Assembly: GCA_023334545.1 (NCBI GenBank)
Contig: JAADVB010000104.1
Location: 1 to 58,995, forward strand
Source: Salisapilia sapeloensis
Taxonomy: Eukaryota > Oomycota > Peronosporomycetes > Peronosporales > Salisapiliaceae
Direction: 5' to 3'
Length of the DNA stretch: 58,995 nt
Shown: positions 46,486 to 58,448 of the stretch, in pieces
Position numbering within the stretch: the stretch's first letter is position 1
Layout: every line of letters starts with the position of its first letter
The notes under the pieces: model-generated
What the model saw: only the letters and a program-made list of their open reading frames with translations
Told to the model about the DNA's origin: nothing
Database searches by the model: none
Position numbers and translations under genes: made by a program

Positions 46486-49205
46486 ATGGATGAGCTCCTG
46501 GAGAATCTCGCACATGACCGTACGCATCTGCTCTATACACTCCCTTCAACATACTTCGTACTCATGCATGCAATTATACAGCCCAACTCCGACCTTTCCT
46601 ATCAGCGGATTGCGACGTCAAAGCAATTGCGAGCGACGTCGTCGCGCAGGATTCGTCAGCTCGACCTGGACATCGACCTCGCAATCTGAGTCATGCTAGG
46701 AGCAGTGACATTGCAGTCGATTCAAGCTACTCGGAGCAATTCGTTCACCTGCTTAGCAACACTGTACAAGATGTAGATCGTGCTGTCGGGGAGCGCGTAG
46801 GCGACCAGCACGCCGAGCTGCTCAAGCAGGTTGGATCCGTTGAAGGCCTCCAATCGCACGTATCAATCGTGCAGCGGTCTGTAGGTGACCTTAAGAAGAG
46901 TATACAACAGCTGGAATCACATGCTCGTCGGCAGCAGGAAACACTTACACGCCAAGTGCGTGCTCATAGCAACATCCATGCCAGCAGCGACCTCGTTCGT
47001 CGCGTACTGCGTTTCCATCAGTTATCGCAACGTATCCTAGAATCTAGTAAACAGGAAGAAAATAGCCACGAGAATGATCAGCCCGATACAGAGAGTACAC
47101 ACAGAATGGCACTGGCACTTGCGCTTCGAGAGATCGAAACGATATCGCAGGACCATCGCTTTGAGGAGATCAGCATCGTCCAAGAACGTCTGCCATCTAT
47201 TCGACGCATACGAGCCACGTTAAGACGCAACGTCCACTCCGATCTTCGTGTCGGTGTCCACAACTTGAGTCAAGCGGACGTAGGAGAAGCGCTACAGGTG
47301 CTATACTACCTAGGCGCCTTGGAAGAGTGTGTACAATCGACCGTAAATGCACTAGTAGAAGAAGTAGAACGCAAGTGTTCTGGAGCCATTGCTCAGGAGA
47401 AACTAGTAGGACAAAGTAATGCATTGGATAGGAATGGGCAGGTGGCGCACAAGGCAGACGTGTGGGAAGCATTCCATCGATCCTTTGATACCGTCCGCTC
47501 CGGTGCGGTTCAAGTATGGAACTTGCAGCGCGTCCTGATGAAAATGACGGACGGTACATCTCAACAAACGTACCTTGACATGGTCCTCCAACCGGATGAA
47601 CCATCGCTCGTGAAAACCTTTTGGGATGTATCTTGTGCTGTGTTACGTGAAGTATTCACATCCGCTCTGTCTTATCGTCCTGCCATAAGAGACGTTATCG
47701 TCAATGCCTATCCTCGCGTAAGAGAAGAAGCGACTCGAGTGCTTCGAGAGCTGCTAGAGAACACATCTCCACCGTCCGATTCATCTCTCCTATCCTCAGA
47801 ACGAGTGATACAGGATAAAGGCAAGAGCTCTACCTACGTTCGTGGTCTCTCGGCTGTAGCAAGTACGTCGGAAGATCAGGATCTGTTCCTAGACGCCATG
47901 GAATCCATCTACGAAGCGTACATGAACACAGTCTACAAACGACTATCGCACCCAGTGGAGCTCATGTTCCCTCAAAACACTGGCTATCACACGGCGCCAC
48001 CTAGTCGATCGGATGTCCAGACACTGTCTCGAGCCATCCTCACGGAGATTGAGTCGGCTGGAAAGGATGCCGCGTTGCTTGATGGCGTACTAACCAAAGT
48101 CCAAAAGGTCGTGCAAACGTTCTGTGGACATGCCAATCGCATCGCCTACAAAGGTAACGCTGCGTCCTTGACGACAGCAACGTTCGGTCGGACGCAGACG
48201 CAAGCGCATAACGTCGTGCTGATCAACGCAATCAACTATGTCGCACAGACAGTTGACCGCTTCAGTACGCTTTTAACGGAAGGCAATAAAGCATCGAGTA
48301 AGGAGGAAGGAGAAGCTGAAGCAGCTCTAACTCATTCCTGTGAAAAACACGCGACAGCATGTAGAGAGCTGCTGGATGACGCGACGTGCACCATCCTTGG
48401 GCCATACCTCCAAGCACTTGCAGGCATCCTAGAGCGCGTGATTGCCAAGATGCATAACGAGTCCTTTGGGGATCCTGCAGGTGATTTGTCCAGCGGAAAC
48501 ACCTCTCGATCACACTTTATGGTCGAGTTTAACGCGACATTCAACGCCGTCATCAAGGAGCACATCCAGCGGCTACCGGACATTCCAATCGTCGTGGACT
48601 GTATTCAAGACCTAGCTGCAAGAATCGTATCGATGTTCATCCGCCACGCAGCTCTTTTGCGACCACTGATGGAAGCTGGGAAGCTGCGTCTAGCAAATGA
48701 CTTGGCGCAGTTGGAACTCCAGATGGAGTCAATGCTCCCGATACGAGCGCTCGGTCGTCCGTACGAAGAGCTACGTGCCTTTCGGAAGCTCATCTTTCTA
48801 GACGATGCTGATCTCGCGCGTGACCCGACGGTCGACAAGGTCCGTCCGAGCAATGTATGGCATCATCTGATCGGTCGAGGACCACCAGAGCTCCAGCTAC
48901 CGCATTTCCTAGACCAGACGACACCTGCCAAGTACATTGAATGGCTGGAGACGAGAGCTGGCATAGCAGAGTCGGCACAGCCAGCGTCCTATCGGGATGT
49001 ACCTCTGGGGTACCCTTGTCTAAAGGACGAGAAGGTGGCGTTAAAGGCAGAGAAGGCAGCATGGAAGATGGTATCTGCTTGTCTCGACGTGTACTCCCAG
49101 CGAGTCAACGGAGACACAGGCGCATCTAACTCTATCTACAGTATCTTGGAGGAATCAGGTCCGACGCTCTTGGCGGGATACCCACTGCTCAAGACGGACG
49201 GTTAG
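46486..49205 (+). CDS. COG5: Conserved oligomeric Golgi complex subunit 5
   Basis: Two exons: 46486-46519 (34 nt) and 46582-49205, with a 62-nt intron in phase 1; 885 aa. COG5 belongs to the lobe B half of the COG tether for retrograde intra-Golgi vesicles. The tiny first exon (MDELLENLAHD) joins to PQLRPFLSADCDVKAIASDV, restoring the family's N-terminal pattern. Then come a long helical region (EQFVHLLSNTVQDVDRAVGE, LLKQVGSVEGLQSHVSIVQ) and the signature LSQADVGEALQVLYYLGAL. Without the intron the protein would have no start codon in frame, so the splice is well supported although the exon is small. The C-terminus overlaps the stop codon of the convergent gene by 4 nt. Confidence 0.9.
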
Positions 49206-51025
49206 ACTTGTGTGGCGGGCGGTGTAGACAGTTGCACCATATTAACTCTACGCTTGCGCTTGGATCGTTTGTTAACTGTCGACGGCTTCTCCCAACGTGA
49301 CTCGCCCGTCCGAATGTTGTAGTAAAAGTCCGCAGACGTCATTGGATCGTGCATCTATGTGATAGTCGTTACGAGGAGTAGGATGGTTGAATACTAGTTG
49401 GATGATCGTACCTGCTTCCAGAACGTGGCCTTGTCTTCTAGTAGTTTTACTCCTCTCTCTGCTTTAGATAGCCGGATCTTGGTCCGACGTTCTTCAGATG
49501 AAGGTACGAGAGGCAGACCGACTTGATCTAGTAAGAAGATAGCAAAGTGATAGCCGTATGACTGGATGACGACTCGCTGTAGCTTTCTTACAAAGGAAGA
49601 TGCGAGGTTTCCATGTCGAAGGTCTCGTGTCATTTGTTCAAATACTTGTCGAAGGCTCTCTTCTTTACCATCCGCGTTTGCTACGGATAAGGTGTAAGCT
49701 GATGCCAAGAGGTTTGCTCCTGTAATACGCCAAGCCTGTGGTAGCTCCATGGAAGATATATCATCTCCTCCAAGGTCATCGCAGAGCTTTTCAAACTTGT
49801 GCTCTCGATCGCTATCGACAGTATCCGCTGAAATATCTTTGCTACTTTGTTCAGTTAAGCTCTAGTGGTTTGATATGGGCTGTAGAAATGCTCTATTTAC
49901 CTTGTTTCATCGATTCCGCTATGCACATACGAGTAGTGCTTATTAAGCACACCTGGGAACACATGGCTGATTATAGACACGCTGCTTGTCTTCATTCGCG
50001 TAGCGTTCTTGCTAGCATCAATGATACCTTGAGCTGTCAGTCGGTCAGGAGGTGCAAGCAGAGGAAGCAGCTTTTGTCTTTGCTGTCCAATACTTCTCCA
50101 CGTCTCTTTGCCCAAGACTCGTTTGCATAAGACACGTCGGACCCAAACGCAAGGAAATATGAGCACTAGCTCCCCATAATTTCGTGTTAGACTAACGGTA
50201 GCACATGCGAAAGGCTAGAACGCACCAGGAAAGAGTTGAACGATATCATGGATGTCTTGGACTTGATGGATAGAACAAAAGTCTTTCTCATGATCTTTAT
50301 AGAGGTCTAGCAACGCATCGCGCAGGCGTCTAATGTTTCCATGTACCACGCCATGAAAGAAGTGCGTACAGAGCTCGATCTGTTGTCGTAGTCTAGAGCG
50401 AAGTAAGCTTGATGCCGAATGCTTCGTGCCATCGACACCTTCCAGACATGGGTGAGGCAATGTGCACACAGAGCTAATCGCACTATCCAGAAGCTGCAGA
50501 CGTGTTAGTGACCATGTCAGCTACTGACATGCAAGTAGACGCCCAACTCACCATTCTCGTCGGTGTAGTGCATACAGAGAAGCAGACTGTAAACAACTGA
50601 AGGATGTCATATCTACCTTCTACAGTGCGATGTGTCCCTTGCTCTGATGGTGGCAGCAAGAACGCCGTGAAAGGTGTCCAGCGCAAGCCGCAATAGCGCA
50701 ATAGCTCTATCTGCGCAACGCTCGACACTCGCACCGTATCGACATGGCAGAAGAACCTAAAGAACGCTTCTCGCTGCTCTAATGACATCTTAAGTGCATT
50801 GCAAAGCTCGACATAGTCGCTGATTTCACTCGCTAAAAGTCGATCTCGATACCGATCCGTCGCCGCGAGGAGCTTTGGTGTCCGATATAACGTCTCCAGG
50901 TCTTGAAATTCCGCACCGACAATAACTGCGATAACCTTTTCTACTACTTTAATACAAGAATGCAACCATCGCGGGTATGCATTTCTCCTGAATCTCAAGC
51001 TCCCTCGGGACTGTCCTTCCGCCAT
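49202..51025 (-). CDS. Unrecognised protein with degenerate EF-hand-like segment and C-terminal WW domain
   Basis: Five exons: 51025-50552, 50493-50226, 50165-49901, 49841-49412, 49354-49202; introns 55-60 nt; 529 aa. Helical N-terminal half (EISDYVELCNALKMSLEQRE) contains a weak EF-hand-like loop (DTVRVSSVAQIE) keeping only the first Asp and last Glu. The middle is Arg/Lys/Leu-rich and unrecognised. The last exon encodes the core of a WW domain: the first Trp comes from exon 4 (FWKQ), then FYYNIRTGESRWEKP, followed by a basic tail (KRSKRKRRV) like a nuclear localisation signal. The intron-3 acceptor was chosen because it alone keeps frame. The stop overlaps that of COG5, and the start lies 87 bp from divergent myosin B, which also has a WW domain. 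Function unknown. Confidence 0.8.
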
Positions 51026-51112
51026 CGTCTCGACGAGATACTTGTCACCGCCCTTTCAAGATCCGATACAAGAACCTAGAGTCAGTTTTTCGTCATATCA
51101 ATCACCCACAGT
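51026..51112. promoter_or_regulatory. 87-bp divergent promoter region
   Basis: Entire space between the start codons of the WW-domain protein (minus) and myosin B (plus). A pyrimidine-rich GTCAGTTTTTCG at 51081-51092 resembles an oomycete-type initiator, but weakly. Co-regulation of the two WW-domain genes is a reasonable inference. Confidence 0.5.
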
Positions 51113-54100
51113 ATGCCTGGAGGTCGGTCAGACGTCGGTGGCAAGTGCTATGTTCCAGATACGACGCACATGTGGCTACCTGCTGAAGTACTAAAGGAAA
51201 AAGAGAGTAATGCAGGTGATGGAAGTAAATGTATCGTTGCCAAAGTGACACTTCCGGATGGGTCCGTCCAAGACCGGACAGTCGATCTCGGTGATAAACA
51301 GTTCCGTCTTGCTCTCCAAAAGCTGCAATTGCCTCCTGAACTACCGTATCAGAATGAAGGACTTGGCGCGTGTGGTATTGAAGACATGATCGGACTTAAT
51401 CATCTTCATGAGCCTGCCATCCTCTATAATGTCCGCCAGCGATTCCTACAGAGCTGTCCATATACGTACACTGGATCGATTTGCATTGCCGTGAACCCAT
51501 ACCAGTGGATTCCAGAGCTTTACGACGATAGTGTCCATGAAAAGTACTTGTCAAAGCCTCGTGATGAGCTCCCACCACACGTATACGCCACGTCCGTCGC
51601 ATCCTACAAGAGTATGAAGCACGACAAACTAAACCAGTCGATCCTCGTGTCTGGTGAATCTGGAGCTGGGAAAACGGAGACGACAAAGATACTCATGAAC
51701 CACTTAGCGTCCATCGGTGGCGGTCTCAATGACGCGACGATCAAAAAGATCATCCAGGTGAATCCACTACTCGAGTCCTTTGGGAATGCCAAGACCGTTC
51801 GCAACGATAATAGCAGTCGCTTCGGGAAGTTTACGCAGCTCCAATTCGATAAAAAAGGAATGCTCGTAGGTGCCAAGTGCAGCACCTACTTGCTCGAGAA
51901 GACGCGAGTCATCCATCACGAAGAAGGCGAACGGAACTACCATATCTTTTACCAGGTTCTTGCATCCGATAAGAGTCTCATGCTAGAAGATAGTGTCAAG
52001 TATACATACGTCGGTGAGCCAGAGGACGTTCGAGTAGACAACATGTCCGACGCGGAGCATTTCAAGCGGACAGAGACTGCTCTCGAGCTCGTAGGGATCA
52101 ATGCAGACACACAAGCCGTGCTTTTCGAAGTGCTTAGCGGTATTCTACACCTCGGACAGATCGTCTTTGCATCCAAAAGCGACAATGAAGAAGCATCCTA
52201 TATCCCTGAAGGCGACGCTGGTGCAACTGCGGTCTCCAAACTCCTTGGCATCACCTGCACCGACCTCGAGAAAGCTCTCTGTTCTCGACAACTCATCATG
52301 TCGCGCGAATCCGTGACAGCTTTCATGCGCAAGGAACAGGCAGAAGAAGCTCGTGACGCACTTGCGAAAGCCATCTACTCACACATCTTCGATTGGCTCG
52401 TGACTTCGATCAATGATTCACTCAAGAACGACCAAGCGATGGTCAATACCATCGGCATCTTAGATATTTTCGGATTTGAACATTTCCAGCACAACCACTT
52501 TGAACAATTTTGTATCAATTATGCGAATGAAAAGCTACAGCAAAAGTTCACACAGGACGTCTTCAAGACGGTGCAGCAAGAGTATGAGGAAGAAGGGATC
52601 GTATGGAGTCACGTTGACTTTGCGGACAACCAAGATGTCATTGCGATCATAGAAGACCGTCTCGGTATCATCTCGCTCTTGAACGATGAAGTCAAACGAC
52701 CGCGTGGGAGTGACGAGAACTTTGTCTCGAAGCTCGCGTCGATCCACAAGGAAGACAAGGAGCTCGTCGAGTTCCCACAACTCTCCAAGACACAGTTCAC
52801 CATCAAGCATTACGCCGGTGCAGTCACGTACGAAGCGAATGGCTTCTTAGAGAAGCACAAGGATGCTTTGCTCCCAGACCTGTCACAGCTCATGCGTACG
52901 TCCTCCAAGTCCTTTGTCACAGATCTCTTTGCGGAGAAAGAGGCATCTAGTAGTAAGCGGTCGGCATCGAGTCGACGAGCGAGCTCCAGTGGTCCGAGCG
53001 CTGCCAACGTCGGGACGCAGTTCAAAGACAATTTGAATGAACTCATGACGAATATCCGACAGACCAAAGTCCAGTACGTTCGGACGATTAAACCGAACAA
53101 GAGCAAAAGTCCGACGGAAATGGACTTGCCCATGGTCATCTCCCAACTCCGATGTGCCGGAGTGATCGAAGCCATTCGCATCACGCGTGTAGCCTATCCG
53201 GATCGTCTGCTCCTGACGGAACTCTTGGACAAGTTCTGGATCCTCCTCGACTCCTCCCAAAAGCATCTACCGCCAGGAAAGCAGTGTGAACAGTTGATGC
53301 GAGGCATGGACTTTACATCGCCAGAACAGTACCAGATCGGAAAGACGAGGATCTACTTACGCTACGGAACGCTAGATGACATGGAAGCGAAGAAGGCTGG
53401 ACGTCTAGATGGCAAGGCACGTGCACTCCAGCGGTATATGAAGGGATTCTCCCATCGACTCGCTTACCTCCGGACACTCAAAGCAGTCATCAAGCTCCAA
53501 GTAATCTCCTCTCGTACCTCTATCACTTCCACAACTGATTTATATGTCATTTCTAGTCAGTCATTCGATGCGTGAACACGATGAAGCGGTATACAGCCTT
53601 CTTAAACGGTCTGGTGAAGCTCCAGGCACGCTGGAAAGGCTACACTGCTCGCAGACAAGCGCAGAACCGAAAGGTTGGCGAGAGTGCTACGACCATTCAA
53701 CGACATGTGCGAGGCTTTGTGAAACGGTATATCCATCTCTTCTCTCTCCTCCATCATACCGACTCACTCCTTTGTCTCTAGAAAACACTTTCGAGCGAAG
53801 AGGAAGACGGTGGTGCATATTCAACGATTCATACGTGCTCGTATCGCCAAACGCATGTACCGTGCGGCCTTGCAGGATAAGCGACAGGAAGATAACATGG
53901 CGTCGCAGCTGTATAGCCTCCAGCAACGTTATGCAGACGAACAGAAGCGGAATGCAGACTTATTTACCGATACAGACGCAGTCGACACTCCAGCATCGTC
54001 GCCGAATAGCACAGGGCATCGACCCCGTGGGAAATCGACGGCACATGTATGGATGGCAGACGCAGATGGCGTAATCAACCAGTTGCATGAGCAAGTGAAT

Positions 54101-54939
54101 CGACTGCGGAAGGAACGCGAGGAACAGATCGTTGCGAATTCACAGCTGAAAAAAGATGTGGAGAGACTGAAGAGGGAGAAGGAGACGACGTCAGCTAATT
54201 TCCACGTGAAACTCCGGCGATATGAAGATACGGTAGGCTGCTATTTACATAGAAGGATAGGAGATGGTAGATTAAGTCGGCTGGTACTTTGTATTAGATC
54301 CGAGAGAAGGACAAGAAGCTCGAGACGATGCAAAAGGAACTAGACGACGTGAAGAAGCATGGAGGTTCAGGCACTCGTCGCGCAGTCCAAAAGCAGGCTT
54401 CTTCCGCTGGCGGTCGAAAGACGCCGTACCGGACGCTTGGTGCGAAGAAGCAGGTTGAGAAGGGAGCTAGTCTTCAAGAGCACACGACAGCGCTCAAGAC
54501 GTCACTGACCAAGTCGTCGTCTAAAATGTCCGACTTTCTGCGGGAGTCGAGCGCACGGCTATCGGCTCAGCCGACGACTGTGAGCTCTCCTGAGATGGAA
54601 CAAGTGCGGAAGCAATCGACGCCGGAGAGACCAACAACAGCAGACACCATACCTTCTCTCAAGGAGAGACTAGAGGACATGAAGTCCAAGTACTATCGCA
54701 CCGATGAGGATGAAGGTACTACACGTCCGTCAGCCTTTGATGCAAACGGTATGCGATGGTCACTTACGCTAGAGTCGCTGCCAGATACACAACTGCCTGA
54801 TGGGTGGGAAGCACGTGTGTCTCGATCCAAGGGTAAGATCTACTACGTCCATCCTGGCCGTCGGATCACCCAGTGGAAACGTCCGACAGATCGCCCAAGT
54901 GCGTCTAAATCACCATCGACGGATTCCATCTTAGAATAA
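51113..54939 (+). CDS. Unconventional myosin heavy chain with C-terminal WW domain (myosin B)
   Basis: Four exons: 51113-53500, 53557-53726, 53782-54232, 54298-54939; introns 55-65 nt; 1216 aa. Paralogue of myosin A with the same layout: SH3-like N-terminus (KCYVPDTTHMWLPAE), P-loop GESGAGKTETTK (about residues 181-192), switch I NDNSSRFGKF, switch II DIFGFEHF, IQ motifs (VIKLQSVIRCVNTMKRY, TIQRHVRGFVKRKHFRAKRK), coiled coil, and Ser/Thr-rich linker. The WW domain (about 1170-1200) keeps both signature Trp residues (GWEARVSR, ITQWKRP). All three introns lie in the neck and tail; the motor is one exon. Each junction restores an IQ or coiled-coil pattern seen in the paralogue. Probably an actin-based organelle or membrane transport motor; myosin class not assigned here. 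Confidence 0.95.
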
Positions 54940-55094
54940 ATGAATAGAATAAAATTCGCTACTACAATGGGAGGAATGGTGCAAATACAGATCTATCAAT
55001 TACTTGCAGACAACAGGGTTTGGAATTTCTCCCATCAATATCCATGCATCATGGCCATAATGGAAGGAGCTAAGAAATCAGAGTGCTAGTTGAG
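54940..55094. other. 3' flank of myosin B
   Basis: AT-rich 3' flank of myosin B; no gene. The dispersed repeat begins at about 55095. Confidence 0.5.
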
Positions 55095-55660
55095 GACAAA
55101 TTGTCGGTGTGTCTAAAAGCCAAACTAGCAATATAACCAAAAGTACTCAAGAGCAAGAAAGACTGAGTTCGTTGAGCGGATACCCGAGTATTGAAGGCAT
55201 TCAAGGCATTATGAAAACAAAGATGCGAAAAGTGTAGTAACAATCAGTGTCTACTTCTTTGGCGGTTTGTCCTACTCGTACATTGCTACCCACCTCCCTA
55301 TTCCTATCTATCCACGTGTATTGTCCGTTCCTCTGTCATGCCTTGGCGGGTCATAACGTCGGGCATATCCTCAGAAAGTCCTTTAGGTTGAAGTGTCATT
55401 TGCTTTACTTGCGACATTGAGCTCTTCGCCATTTCAGTGGGACAGAGTACAGTATGAGTCATAATGTCTCCTAATTATTTCGTCCACCACTGTACTATAC
55501 CTGTTCCGAAATAAAAACGAAGAGCTAACTAGCGCAAGTAAAGCGAAGAGCTCACCAAGTCTTTCGCGCGCTTTTTCAAATGTGCACATGTCGAGAACCA
55601 AGTGCGACTTGAGGTCTTCTCCAAGATCTTTTCTTCCTAATCGCATTAAAGACGAAGACA
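55095..55660 (-). repeat. Dispersed repeat, copy 2, inverted relative to copy 1
   Basis: Reverse-complement counterpart of about 21375-21960. The reading direction on the minus strand gives blocks such as TTTGAAAAAGCGCGCGAAAG, GTGGACGAAATAATT, CCCACTGAAATGGCGAAGAG, GACAGAGGAACGGACAATAC and GAGTAGGACAAACCGCC, all with counterparts in copy 1. The two internal complementary arms are at about 55518-55553 and 55402-55429. On the minus strand a frame of about 84 codons is open here but is shifted by two bases relative to copy 1, so coding is unproven. Confidence 0.7.
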
Positions 55661-56579
55661 TAGACGAACCAAGAATATGAATTCGCATTTCAATGGGCAG
55701 TATAGAACACTCGCTTATGCATTCGATATAGTGGAAGTTAGATTGAAGTGTTCCATTAGGTTTCCAACGATAAGTAGTAAATCAAATCGGCTATCCTCAG
55801 TGAACGTGGAATTGCCCGATTCGATTATAACGAATAGAATTACAAAATGTAGAGCCCCAATTTGCTGAATCGTTATTCAGCACGAACATGCCCATACTTT
55901 TAATATCCGGAGTGGAGGTGTTCCGCTGGTCTAATACTGAAAAATCTTCTCTTGATCACATAGAACTAGTTCGCAACAGACAAGTTCCACAACTTCACCT
56001 TTAGAGAACTGTAGGATATAGCGTAGCTACGTGTCAAGAATAATTTATGTCATGGGTATAACTCGGCCAAGTTATTTTATAGGAACCACCATTAATAAAC
56101 AATGGTACCATTATGGATGGAGTTGAAGACTCAAACGTCCATTCATTCTGCACGATCATCTTCCAAACCCTACCAGAACGATGCATGCCGGCTTTGAAGA
56201 AGATCCAGCGAAGTGATAAATGAGTCTAAAGACTTCTAGCTCACGAAACCACCAAAACTTTTATACCTTTTGATTTACTCGAAGCGTAGATACTTTTAGA
56301 GATCAAAGTTGCAACAACCACTGCGCAGACAGTGAGTTTAAGGATCGATAAAAATCTTGATACAAATGAAAGCAATGTTATCAAATCTGAATCTTTGCAG
56401 AAGCTATCTTACGATGAATGCTTGGTAAGATTATGCATATACATGACTGGAACTACTTCTATTCGTATTTGTCTGATTAGAAATAGTTTTCTACTGTTCA
56501 GCCATCGTTTCATTGTGCCATTTTTATCTACTCGTCCTTGCTTTGATCAAACTAAGCCAGGCAACGTAGGCACTTCAAA
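55661..56579. other. AT-rich stretch, nothing recognised
   Basis: About 0.9 kb with frequent stops in all frames between the repeat and the first recognisable piece of the decayed membrane-protein gene. The 5' part of that gene could lie here (frame from 56332) but is not recognisable. Confidence 0.4.
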
Positions 56580-58240
56580 TATTCGGTTATATGGAGATTT
56601 GCACGCCAATAAGCGAGACACCTACGAGGTGGAAAGGATGGAGGAAGCTTGGAGACAATTTCAAGTATCTCATAAAGGCACCTGCTCCATGAAATCAAAA
56701 TTCGCGTTCCGAAACTACTTTAAAGAACCATGGGTAAAGAGTCTTGGTCTTCTTGTCGCATTACTGCTACGAGCAATAGTGTTTCTAATCGATCTGGAAG
56801 TTATTCTGTTAGCATCTCCGAAAGCAGGATGGAAACCACTGTATGTTCTATCTTCGCGGCACTGAACATCAGTTTACATCTACACTCGCTTGTAGCTTTC
56901 AACTCTTTCAATCTCATCTAGGACTTCTATACCGACCCATAAATCTATTTTGGCATCTATTATGGCCACGCTAGTAGAGATTGGAGTAGTTGCATTATGT
57001 GGGGAGAGGTTGAAGTTTTCAGCCCCCTTTACTAGTGATAGCAATCCTGGGAATACGCCGCATGAAATCATTTCTTTACTTTACATGAGAACAGCTTGAC
57101 GAAGTGAACAGTATACCAAACGTCGGTAGCTAGCGTCAGGCTGCTGCTCGCAGAAGGTGCTTTGACTGTTGTATATCCAGCTTTCTTAGTTGTATTTTTT
57201 GGACTATATGACTTGGACTAAGCTGCATTCGTGCTCATGCTTCCGGTTATCAAAATGGTCACGAAGAATTTCATCCAAAACTTTTTATCTACCATGCCAA
57301 AAGAGATTATACACACTACGGTCTTCACCGCTGAACTATTTGTTGCTTTCATGTATCAATTTCCATGCAAACTACTGTGGTCTCTTGGGTCACTGTGATT
57401 CTTATATCTTACGATGCACCTAACTCTGCTTGTTCGCTCTATTTTATCCAAAAATTATCTAGGAAAGTATGCGAGATACCGGACGTCCTGGATCGGCATC
57501 AACGTGAAGATCGTGTTTCGATGGCGCCTCGAGGTATTTCAGATCAATCAGAGTCAAACTTGCTAGTGAAGACTGCATCATATTACAGAAAATGTTGTAA
57601 GAGAACTCGAGTAACTCCTAATTTTGGAAAGAAGACAAAGAAGACGACGCCACTAGCCAAGCTAAATCGACCTCTTTCGCAGCATTCACACCAATAGACA
57701 ACGGTTGTCCCGGTTTCTTTGACCAGCGATAAAAGTGTCGACGAGGAACAGATAATATTTCCGGTATCCAGTAGCAGGGACGCTGAGAAGTTAAACTACG
57801 TAAGTGGAAACTTCGGAAGAAGACAAACGCTTACTCCTGCAACAAACACAGTCTCTGCTCTTCCGATGCGAATACTTGGGATCGCTCGAGTACGTCGAGT
57901 TCACGGTGTCGTTTATTTATACTATCTACATGTTCGCATTGTTCTATTTGTCGGACTTCAAGTACCATTTATACTTTCAGTGCTTGACAAAAACAAAGTT
58001 TACGTCTCTATCGACGGTATCGTGCTATGCGGTGTGCTTGAATTTATTTCACTCATCGCATTCGCCACGTACGCTCGTTGAAAGTTTGATTTCAGTCCGT
58101 TCAAACTCCTTGGTTTCACGCTGGAAACACAAGGGATAGTTGTCATCGCAAGATATACCTTGTTTCTACTATTTATGGCGCAGATCCCATATCCGCACTT
58201 TGGTACGTCTATCTCTTGGATCAAGGCATCACGACATTAG
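56580..58240 (+). pseudogene. Decayed gene for a multi-spanning membrane protein (oomycete-expanded family)
   Basis: Protein-like segments lie in order on the plus strand but in changing frames: a charged stretch ending FKEPWVKSLGLLVALLLRAI (to 56865), IMATLVEIGVVALCGERLKF (about 56959), VFTAELFVAFMYQFPC (about 57320), MQTTVVSWVTVILISYDAPN (about 57365), then LLFRCEYLGSLEYVEFTVSF and onward (about 57860). Near 57987-57998, in an A-rich run, the frame shifts to NKVYVSIDGIVLCGVLEFIS. A TGA at 58079-58081 interrupts, and the same frame resumes with KLLGFTLETQGIVVIARYTL and LFLLFMAQIPYPHFG. Hydrophobic segments separated by short loops suit a polytopic membrane protein. From memory it resembles a large family of uncharacterised membrane proteins in Phytophthora, ending in a similar LETQ-containing helix and a final tail. 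Several frame breaks plus the stop make a live gene unlikely, although introns could explain some early breaks. Confidence 0.6.
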
Positions 58241-58448
58241 CATCAACCCTGACTTGCGAGTTGATATAGGCATGGATCCGACGTTCTAATTCGACTACTC
58301 TGACTATCCGTAGCGAAGATTTAGCGTCCCATCGAGTGAGTTATGAGAAGAACAAGTATTTAAACGAAACGCTTTTGTTATTATTGCAGCTCTTACTTGT
58401 TCTTTTGCTACATTGAACTCGCGAATGCTACTTATGATGAGCATAGCT
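58241..58448. other. Intergenic between decayed gene and Tyr-rich gene
   Basis: About 200 bp, nothing recognised. Contains the 3' end of the minus-strand Tyr-rich gene. Confidence 0.5.

Noticed and set aside
46436-46699. Unspliced short frames at the COG5 start
   Set aside because: They end early in frames that do not match COG5; a 62-nt intron at 46520-46581 explains the region better and restores the family N-terminus.
55434-55688. 84-codon minus-strand frame in repeat copy 2 as a gene
   Set aside because: The matching frame in copy 1 is shifted by a 2-nt indel, and neither copy has a recognisable domain, so it is kept as a repeat only.
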